14,643 nt of DNA from assembly GCA_004151065.3 (NCBI GenBank), contig NWUY0300016160.1, forward strand, positions 12,740-27,382, in the 5' to 3' direction. This document shows, in pieces, positions 7,064 through 14,643 of the stretch; the first letter of the stretch is position 1; each line of letters begins with the position of its first letter. This stretch comes from Larix sibirica. Taxonomy: Eukaryota > Streptophyta > Pinopsida > Pinales > Pinaceae. The notes under the pieces are model-generated. The model saw only the letters and a list, made by a program, of their open reading frames with translations, was not told the origin of the DNA and searched no databases. A program made the translations under genes and the position numbers.

Positions 7064-7936
7064 AGTGAGACTCCCTTTAGCTTGGGAAGAGAGGACATCT
7101 TTCAATATCCCAGGGTGAATGAAGATTTACTTGGAAAAGTGGACTAGGGTTATGGGGTTATTGGGAACATGTGAGAGAAATTTGTTTTGCAAATGAATGC
7201 TGTTCAAGGTTATGTGCTGAAACTTCATGAAAGAGAAGTTTATTTGCATCTACACAGCTGCTGAGATATAGAAATCACTGGTGGCTAACCTTAAGGGTGT
7301 ACTATTCTCCTGTTGCATGGAGAGAAGCAAAGTGAGACTCCCTTTAGCTTGGGAAGAGGGGACATCTTTCAATATCCCAGGGTGAATGAAGATTTACTTG
7401 GAAAAGTGGACCGGGGTTATGGGGTTATTGAGAACATGTAAGAGAAATTCGTTTTGCAAATGAATGCTGTTCAAGGCTATGTGTTGAAAGAGAAGTTTAT
7501 TTGCATCTATGACAGCTACTGAGATACAGAAATCAGTGTTGCTAACCTTAAGGGTGTACTATTCTCTTGTTGCATGGAGCGAAGCAAGGTGCATCATACA
7601 GCCTAGGTGAAAGAGATGTAGAAGAAATGTTTATTGAAAAAGTAGACCGGGGTTATGGGGTTATTGAGAACATGTAAATTTACTTGGAAAAGTGGACCGG
7701 AGTTATGGGGTTATTGAGAACATGTAAGATAAATTCGTTTTGCAAATGAATGCTGTTCAAGGCTATGTGCTGAAACTTCATGAAATAGAAGTTTATTTGC
7801 ATCTAGAACAACTACTGAGATATAGAAATCAGTGTTGGCTAACCTTAAGGGTGTATTATTCTCTTGTTGCATGGAGAAGCAAGGTGCATCATACAGCCTA
7901 GGTGAAGAGATGTAAGAGATGTAGAAGAAATGTTTA
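7064..7936. repeat. Large tandem array, units about 267-303 bp, nearly three copies
   Basis: Copy 1 is 7064-7330, copy 2 is 7331 to about 7633, and copy 3, missing its first 50 or so bases, is about 7675-7936. Copies 1 and 2 begin AGTGAGACTCCCTTTAGCTT; all three share the GTTATGGGGTTATTG, GCAAATGAATGCTGTTCAAG and CTAACCTTAAGGGTGTA blocks. Copies 2 and 3 carry a tail (GTGCATCATACAGCCTAGGT to GAAATGTTTA) absent from copy 1. A 37-bp piece is duplicated again at 7640-7676 and 7690-7726, 50 bp apart. A 25-codon ATG frame is present in copies 1 (7119-7196) and 2 (7386-7463), but the differences change amino acids freely, so coding is unlikely. Family unknown; it may be an internal array of a mobile element or a local satellite. 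Confidence 0.9.
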
Positions 7937-8700
7937 ATATTTCTGAGCCGGTAGGTAATAGTAATTTTTTTTAAAGTTAAGATATTTAATGTAATAAAAT
8001 TAAAAAAATTATTAATTATTAATTATTATAATCATAGTAGCATAATTAGGCAGTATTGACATTTCGTTAAGGAAATTCTGAATAAATTCGAATTTGTCAA
8101 ATATTCCGTACAAATGCAATACAGATATGGATTAGACAATTCAATTTTGAGAACTAATTTAAAAGAAAACAAATATTAATTATTTAAACATTATAAAACA
8201 ACAGAAAAACCATTCAATTTCATAATTTCTTATGAAAATAATTATTAATAACTAGTTGTCTTGTAATACACTCACCATATCCCAGGTTCTTGAGATTTTA
8301 TATTTTTTTTTTTAATTATATGTTTGATTTTATTATATAAATTTATATGTACATTTATGTTAGATGTGTGATTAAAAGTATTATATATAAGCATTCTACT
8401 TAAGTATTTTATTTGTACTAGATTTTTTTATTGAATAGTATCAGTACTGAATTATGCTACTATGCTTATAATACATAAACTAAACTAACATGAATTCATT
8501 TTAACACCTGAGATTTTAAACAGGTACAGGTTAATACTTTTTTTTTTAAATCCTTCTTGATACCTGATAGATCCTACATCAACATAAATGTATGCTAGAA
8601 GTGGTAGGAGATTGCAGGCTATGTGGAAATGTTCAGCTAAGAAGTTCTGAGATTTATCTACAGGTAAAGAGTTCTGCAAACCCTCTATTCTTAGGATCAG
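7937..8700. other. Strongly A+T-rich spacer with poly-T tracts
   Basis: The region is dominated by A/T, with ATTAATTATTAATTATTATAATC near 8010 and T runs at about 8303-8313 and 8538-8547. No gene on either strand is supported. The minus frame 8485-8844 is open mainly because of the repeat at 8713-8855. Confidence 0.5.
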
Positions 8701-8712
8701 CAAAGAAAAACC

Positions 8713-8855
8713 GAAGTTCGAAGCTGAATAATAGCTAAATAGCAGCAAAGAAAAACCAAAGTTCGAAGCTGAAAAATAGCTAAATAGCAAGGAGGAACCA
8801 AAGTTCGAAGCTGCCACTAGATTGGCCTGGCAAGGAGAAACCAAAGTTCGAAGCT
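8713..8855. repeat. Imperfect tandem repeat with TTCGAA core, four copies at 42-45 bp
   Basis: AAGTTCGAAGCT recurs at about 8714, 8759, 8801 and 8844, each preceded by (A/G)AACC(A/G). The first two units share GAATAATAGCTAAATAGCA-type spacers, while the last two share GCCACTAGATTGGCC, so the array has two subtypes. On the minus strand it encodes repeats of SASNFGFSLL in an open frame (8485-8844). That frame has an ATG at 8842-8844 but no known homologue, and I take the frame as incidental. Confidence 0.85.
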
Positions 8856-8859
8856 GCCA

Positions 8860-9740
8860 CTAGATTGGCCCTCCTTAAGGCTAATGGCCCTGAGGCTTAA
8901 GAAGGGACATACCCCATTAAAATTGGGGCAGACTCCCCGCCACAATAAATTCTGAGGCCACAATGGAAAACTTCCAATCTTCCTTTACTGTCGCCATTTG
9001 GTAATAGATATTCCAGAGCAGAGTGACAGTAGCTAAACCAACAGTGAGAGAGGTGTGTGTGCTGTTAACTGCAGAGCCCTTGAGGCAGGTTTCAGATTGG
9101 GCGAGGGGAAGATGGGAAAAGCAAAAAAGCCCTCGATATTGATAACCAACTTTGACACTAAGGCCGTCGAGAATTTAAACAACCAGGGATAGCCCTCAAT
9201 CTTGAGAAAATAAAACCCTCAGACAAGGCAAATGAACAGCCACAAACAAGAGCAGGGTCGGGAGTCACAGTAAACAACCTTTGAGCAATAACCAGACCAC
9301 AGTTAGCTGGAGGAAGACTCTACTGTTAAGTGCTACTAAACCACAACTCATAACAAATACATTCTCTTGCGAGCAGAATCTTTTTATACTTTCACCAGAA
9401 AAAAGCAACTGGAAGAAAAATGAAATGAAAACACAGAGACCAAGTGGAGATGGAGAGGGTATACATGAAATAAAAAATATGTAAAGAATAATACTTGTTT
9501 AAGCAAATGCTGATAACACCAATTTGTTTTCTGGTTGTCAGCTCGGAGTAAACTGCGTTTTCTTCCTGACCACGTTGGGAGACGACCCAGAGAATGTTAA
9601 AACTCCATTGAGTACTGGGGTTCCTAGAAACTATATATAGCAGTAGATACCCATGTTCCTTTAGGACATTTAAATGAAGTTCAAAGAGGTAGCTCTCATT
9701 AATGGCGGCAAAAGAGGCGATAATATTTTTCATTTTGCAA
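8860..9740. other. Less A+T-rich stretch, no supported gene
   Basis: Composition around 8860-9320 is more balanced than its surroundings, and several short ATG frames occur (for example 9111-9194, starting MGKAKKPSILITNF), but none exceeds about 30 codons. The minus frame 9392-9733 starts with ATG and runs 113 codons, with no recognised domain and a low-complexity, hydrophobic second half. I would leave the region unannotated; a fragment of an old gene is possible. Confidence 0.35.
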
Positions 9741-10557
9741 GTTACTAGTTTATATTAATCTAATTTCAGGTTATATTTTTTCCAAATATTAAAAACACAA
9801 ATTTTTGAATTTTTTAAAAACTGAAAATAAATATTTAAATTTTAAATTTTGTACATTCGGTACATTCTATTGGTAAAAAAAAATTGTACATTCTATTGTC
9901 TCATCTATCTTGTGCTTGGAATGAGGCATAGGGAAAGAGAGCTATGGGACAATGTTGCTAGAAACAAGATGAAGGAAATGAAAAAGTGTGATAAATAAAA
10001 ATGTATAGAAGGGAATAATCAATTTAAAGAATAAAGAATAGAGAAGGGTTGATTTAATGATAAATAAAATTGAATGAACAAAATCACAATTCTCTTATAG
10101 TTGTAATTTCGATTTTAGGTGTTCATGTATGAACTTAATTAAGAACATACAAGTTAGAAAGTTATACTAAGAAAGATTTTTATCCGAAACAAAATCAGTA
10201 ACAACTTTCTATATGAAACAAAGCAAAACTATCCATTATCTTTACCATAACTTGCCCAAAATGGTGAATTATTGAGAATTTTACATACATTATGTATTTT
10301 GTTCGTATGAAGTGTCTATTGCAATACCATGAATTACATATGAAGTGGACTGGATTTTATTAAATGTGCTCAAATAATAATCAAATATTAGATTTCAATG
10401 CTACACCCACAACATAGTTGATAACATACACAACGTAATATCCATGCTAGAAAATAACTATGAATCAACTATGTTAGAAACATTTAAAGAGAAAAAAAGA
10501 GAGATGACCTCATTTCCTTCGGTTTACTTGATGTCTATTGTTTTCTATTCACGATCC
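9741..10557. other. A+T-rich spacer
   Basis: The phrase GTACATTCTATTG occurs at 9860-9872 and 9886-9898, with GTACATTC once more at 9851. Otherwise the stretch is A/T-rich without repeats, RNA genes or coding frames I can support. The plus frame 10444-10647 overlaps the following 93-bp repeat and has no resemblance to known proteins. Confidence 0.45.
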
Positions 10558-10740
10558 TCATTGAGCTATATATTTGTAGTTAATCTTGATTATAATTTTC
10601 AAATGCTATTTCAATTTACAACCACATTAGATGGTTATTTTTCATGATGGTCATTGAGCTACATATTTGGAGTTAATCTTCCTATAGGTTTCCAATGCCA
10701 TTTTAATTTATAGCCATAATAGATGGCTATTTGTTTAATA
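10558..10740. repeat. Tandem duplication of a 93-bp unit, two diverged copies
   Basis: Copies start TCATTGAGCTA at 10558 and 10651 and share ATATTTG.AGTTAATCTT, TATTTCAATTTA/ATTTTAATTTA and AGATGG.TATTT in the same order. Roughly one base in five differs, so it is one of the older duplications in the window. It carries no coding frame that is kept in both copies. Confidence 0.8.
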
Positions 10741-11331
10741 GATCCAAAGGAAAAGGCAAAGATAACAAAAGACATAACATTATGGAGAGTGTGGATAGTG
10801 GTCATAGCAGGTGAATTCAAGTTCACAAAGACAAGGTGTCCATGCTTCTCCATGAGGCTTTCACTAAGTGAAACTTATAATGGTGGATACACCAATATAT
10901 TGGTAGAATTATGTGAGTGTGAGTTATGTGATGGATTTCATGTTGCGGAAAGGTACATCATATAAGGGAATAGATGAGAACTAAGCAAAACATAAATGAT
11001 TTTAGTTTTTAGATATTATAAACAAGTAATGGGTGTTGAATCTTGATCATGCAATCTTTCCTCATCTCATATTGAATATACAAGTGAACCTACACATTTT
11101 TTTATAGAAAATATCATTTTTAAATGGATTATTTTTCAAGATATATGGTGGTTAGATGATGGTCATGGAATAGGTGCTAGGGGGAACTACTTTGGGTGGG
11201 CCCAAATCTTCTTGACATAGGTTTGACGGCAACTGAACCACTATAGTTAGCAAGGATGAGACTTTAGTTTTGGGACCTTCATCTATTCTTTCTTCTTTCA
11301 ATAAGTGCTAACAGCTTGACACTGCGGCCAC
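10741..11331. other. Spacer upstream of the pseudogene
   Basis: The plus frame 10723-10965 has an ATG and 80 codons but no recognised domain. In the frame of the pseudogene, 11100-11330 reads as short open pieces broken by stops, the last being TGA at 11317-11319. The first exons of that gene may lie here in decayed form, but I cannot delimit them. Confidence 0.3.
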
Positions 11332-12034
11332 ATGTCGTTGTTCATAATGGTAGACCTATGGGGCCTAGAATGTGATGATGGGAGGAGACGATGGTACATG
11401 GCGAAGGTGGAGCAATGGGAAACGTCTTCAAACATGTATTTTTCACTCAATGGCGACAACTCCCAGTCATTATTGAGGCCCTACTCATATTCTAGGATGG
11501 ACTTTTGGGGAGACCCAAAAATTCCATGCCCACCTAGCCAAGCTAGGGGACCAGATGGTATGTATGATTAAGAATTATGATGTTGATATTCATGTTTACA
11601 TATAGCTTAAATGATGGCTAGATTTGATTATGTGATCATGGTACTAATTACTCATCGTATATATGTGTGTAGATGTGGGATTGGTGCCCTTATTAGGGTT
11701 TCAAAGTAGATGAGGCATGGTTGAGGGAGTAGATCATGCCCCTCGTGCACAGCGTCGACTATAGAGTGTCGAGGCGATATTGGAGGGATTGCATCATGAC
11801 ATGGACCGATTTCTAGAGGGTGTGAACGATAATAGCTGGAAACACTTTGATGACGATTCAATCGTCGTGTGCTACCAGGATCCACCAGAGTGTTGCATGA
11901 CCATGCAACGTATATCCATGGATGCACAGGGCATCTATGACATGATGAGGGAGAATGTGCCTCACATAGCGGATGATGATAGTGATGAGTAGGAGGAGTC
12001 AGATGACTTCAGTGATTATTTAGATGATGAGTAG
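11332..12034 (+). pseudogene. Broken two-exon gene of unknown family with acidic tail
   Basis: An ATG frame from 11332 meets a GTATGT donor at 11558. A TGTGTAG acceptor ends at 11672. Removing this 115-bp intron splits a codon (G|AT, Asp) and joins exactly the frame that is open further on. That frame then has stops at 11711 (TGA), 11762 (TAG) and 11990 (TAG), and a final TAG at 12032. Ignoring those, the second exon reads as coherent protein: an Ala/Arg/Glu-rich helix-like part, a segment with DDDSIVVCYQDPPECC, then a highly acidic tail (DDDSDE, stop, EESDDFSDYLDDE). I do not recognise the family. Acidic tails occur in several plant transposon-encoded proteins, and that context is my guess, not evidence. 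Another frame is also open in part of exon 1 (FHAHLAKLGDQM near 11535-11570), so the exon 1 frame is less sure than exon 2. Confidence 0.4.
11558..11672 (+). other. Predicted spliceosomal intron of the pseudogene
   Basis: The 115-bp segment starts GTATGT and ends in an A/T-rich tract with TGTGTAG, has plant-typical high A+T content compared with its flanks, and contains in-frame stops. Its removal restores a continuous frame across the junction in phase 1. Length and signals suit a short plant intron. The call depends on the pseudogene reading being right. Confidence 0.4.
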
Positions 12035-12600
12035 GAAGTATTATGGGACTGCCCCCATGCTATGGACATGGCATTTTCGACCTATGTATCACACATTTTG
12101 ATTGAGTTGTTGGGGCTCACGGATGTAAACACTTATATTTTGGACATATGCTTATATATTTATAGATGCACATGGATACGACTTTTATTTACATGAGCCT
12201 TATATTATGATGATNTGATTCCTACATATAATTTATGGTTTTAAAACCCAAGCTTTTAATATATAGTATCTTGACTTAGGAGGAGTGGTGGTTGACCTTA
12301 GACTAACCCTAAACTATACCAAAGCGGATCTTTGTATTTCGATATAAGCTATGGTCTAAGAATGGTTGTGGATCGTAACTTAAATAGCAATGAAAAATAA
12401 ATCGATGAGTGAAAACCATGCAACAACTATATAGTATGGGTTCAAATCTTGAGTTGGTGGATGACTAAGCAGGAATTTAATGCAAGCATGTGAAAGTGAT
12501 TAATGACGCCTCAGGTATCATAACCCTACCGCAAAGCTTCAGGGTTTGGTCTTTTTCGTTTTGTTGTTGGGATTTGAGTTGGAATGTTAGGTTGAGATCC
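12035..12600. other. Downstream flank of the pseudogene, no gene seen
   Basis: The stretch is A+T-rich, with an ambiguous base at 12215. It may include the old 3' UTR of the pseudogene. No repeat, RNA gene or coding frame of note was found. GGGTTCAAATC at 12439-12449 is the first of the B-box-like motifs described for the right end. Confidence 0.4.
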
Positions 12601-14643
12601 TCTCAGCCACCATGACTACTGTCACTAGCACCACTCACAGAGATGGTTGTTACTATATGCGTGCTTAGTCGTGGGTCATTAAGGTTTTCTCAATGTGTTT
12701 GGAGTTTCTTGCTGCTTGGTTCGCTTCCTGCCCTGGTTCAAAACCTGTAAGGTAATATTTTTAAAAGTATGTCTTAGTTCTTTGAAAGTTACTTTTTTAT
12801 GTAATAGTTTGTATAGCTCGTTCTGTTCACCTTTTTAATCCTGCTTCATTTTTAATGGCATGTACCGTTTCACTCCTCGTCGATGACATTTTCAAGAGGA
12901 AAACTTGTACCAGAGGTTGTGATCCTTTGGTAAGTCTCGGGCTCACCCAAATGCTTCCTCTATCAACGCTTTAGGGTGTTGTTGTTGTCTCGTAGCATCT
13001 TCCAGTGTTTATTCGGTGACTAAGCAGCTATTTTAGAAGGAAATGCCACTGTAGATAGGTTCTTGGCAACCAGTATGAGATTTTGTTTTCGGTTTAAAGT
13101 TAGGGTATTGCAAAAATGGAGAACCCTTGGTTCGCTTAAGCATCTTGTCTGCGATTCTATTATTTCTCTGAAAAATACAGTGGTTCTTTTGAATTTCAAA
13201 TTTTGGTTTTCTATGTTGAGAGGCCAAAGCTTGCTCTCGGTTCCTTATTAAATTATCACAGTATAAAAAAATTGTTTTTCTTTTTTAAGAGCTGGTTTAG
13301 ATTGGAAAATCACAGGGCTCGAACCCAGAACTCGATTTCGATTTTATAATTTACAATGGATTCTGTGTAGTTATGTTCACATTTTGGTATCAAATGATTT
13401 AGCTCAGGGTTGATCCCGTCCACATATTTTTTGGTTTAAAAAGACAATTACGGAGTCATTACTTTGTAATTTTTATGTTATTGGATCTCTGTTGAGAGTT
13501 ATATGGTTTGATACCTAGTCTCTGTTTCAATACCAAATATATTCCTTGGATCCTGGACCATTTGTAACCTCTTCGTATTTGTTATATAAAATGATTTATG
13601 GTTTTGAAAACCAATATCACAGTTTCATCTATTTCGGGTTCCCGATGTTATTGTCTCCTTCATAAAATCTTCTTTGTTTTTTTAAGCAAAGTAAAACCCT
13701 ACCTAGGCATAATCTCAGTTGAGATTCAAACCTGTGTTGAATTATATGTTTATCCTGTCTATTAAAAAATGTGCTACAGGTGCCATTCTAGGTGTGCCCC
13801 TGATTATGGCTCGATCCTAAAACCTTCTATAAAACCTGAATTGTTAACCATGTTATTGTTTATTACTATGTTGTAAAACTTTACTCATTGGAATTATGGA
13901 ACTATCTCTATAATCCTGTGACTCGATTGGAAAATAGAGACTAGGATTTTGCCCTTGAAATAAATGATGTGAAGGCATAAAGTTTGAATCCTACAGTAAA
14001 CTAGAATGGTTTATGTGTAATGATAATACATTAATTCGATTATTGGCATAATTGACTTGTTCATTATACTAAGTATTTGATTTATATCAAAGGTTTTTAC
14101 ATATAAATATTGTGTTGAAAACAAATGCGTTAATATTATTTGAGGATAATTTGTACTCTTTAAAATGGTACATTCTTGATATCTTTCACACACTTTATAG
14201 ACCTAGTTTGTTATATAGTTCTATATGTGATATACGATATTATGGATGTAACCTTGTTTATTATTTATCAAAGATAGTAAACATTCAAAAGATTTATTAG
14301 TAGATAATCACTTTGCATCTAAACTAAGCATATGAAAGCCTAGGGTTTTATGATTCTGTTTGATATATATATATAGTGGATTTTTATAGTGAAATAAAAT
14401 TATACATGCATAAATTATAATACTAAGGTTTAAATTTGAGTTATGTTTGTGGCCCAATACTTCAGTTTATGAGAAATATGTGCATAGATTAAAGCTTCAG
14501 TATACATTTTGAGAGAAAACTTAGATAATGCTGTTATTTGTTTTATCAAAAGAAAAAACCTAAAATATATATTTAAATAGACAAACATGTATAGAAGAGA
14601 GTATAAAAACCTAAAACTGATATACTATACAGTTTGGATTCTT
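12601..14643. other. Long noncoding stretch with scattered B-box-like motifs
   Basis: No frame longer than about 65 codons occurs, and those seen start with non-ATG codons or lack any family resemblance. Motifs close to the tRNA T-arm/Pol III B box (GGTTCGAATCC) recur at about 12735 (GGTTCAAAACC), 13316 (GGCTCGAACCC), 13407 (GGGTTGATCCC), 13722 (AGATTCAAACC), 13808 (GGCTCGATCCT) and 13983 (TTTGAATCC). None is set in a cloverleaf I can fold. Phrases such as GATTGGAAAAT also recur (13300, 13926). From about 14000 to the end the sequence is strongly A+T-rich, with an AT dinucleotide run near 14364-14375. This may be the internal part of an unrecognised retrotransposon or a decayed SINE-like cluster. 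Confidence 0.35.

Noticed and set aside
7119-7463. 25-codon ATG frame present in two units of the large array
   Set aside because: Changes between copies are mostly amino-acid-altering, so there is no sign that the peptide is maintained.
8485-8844. 119-codon minus-strand frame with repeated SASNFGFSLL
   Set aside because: It is open mainly because the 42-45 bp repeat has no stop in that frame; its remainder resembles nothing and the unit lengths are not all multiples of three.
9392-9733. 113-codon ATG frame on the minus strand
   Set aside because: No recognised domain, low-complexity hydrophobic second half, A+T-rich surroundings and no promoter signal; likely a chance frame.
12215-12215. 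Undetermined base (N)
   Set aside because: A sequencing or assembly ambiguity, not a biological feature.
12612-12668. 18-codon frame with a GCCACCATG start context
   Set aside because: That context is typical of vertebrates, not plants, and the frame is too short to support without other evidence.
13385-13420. TTAGCTCAGGGTTGATCCC resembling tRNA A- and B-box parts
   Set aside because: The two parts are far too close together and no acceptor, D or anticodon stems form, so it is not a tRNA gene.
1-14643. CRISPR array or defence-type gene cluster
   Set aside because: The tandem repeats are head-to-tail units without unique spacers, and the sequence is eukaryotic in character with no associated genes.

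Overview
The window looks like nuclear DNA of a seed plant with a large, repeat-rich genome. A conifer or other gymnosperm is my best guess, but it rests only on style: one short intronless gene in about 14.6 kb, very A+T-rich spacer, decayed LTR retrotransposons and many small tandem duplications. No bacterial features (operons, Shine-Dalgarno sites, dense genes) are present. Position 12215 is an undetermined base.

Layout. 1-2049 is a patchwork of LTR-retrotransposon debris. The best part is two minus-strand LTRs (1076-1489 and 1730-2036), each with a primer-binding site complementary to plant initiator-Met tRNA. The first appears inserted into the leader of the second. A third, partial LTR probably ends at 229, and a weaker candidate lies at 444-732. 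2050-3390 is A+T-rich spacer with two minisatellites. 3393-3886 is the upstream region of the one convincing gene and carries a 45-bp tandem repeat that duplicates a TATA-like motif. 4086-4766 is that gene: an intact 226-residue membrane-anchored RING-H2 protein, a probable E3 ubiquitin ligase. 4767-11330 is noncoding as far as I can see, but unusually rich in tandem duplications (units of about 43, 50, 52, 93, 149 and 270-300 bp). 11332-12034 is a probable broken gene: two open stretches that a GTATGT...TGTGTAG intron joins in frame, interrupted by stops and ending in an acidic tail. 12035-14643 has no gene I can support, but repeatedly shows short motifs resembling the tRNA T-arm / Pol III B box.

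No set of genes here works together. The RING-H2 gene stands alone, and the rest is mobile-element remains and local duplications. I found no convincing new multi-gene system. The points most worth checking are the in-frame spliced pseudogene, the TATA-bearing minisatellite upstream of the RING gene, the 7.06-7.94 kb tandem array and the B-box-like motifs at the right end.
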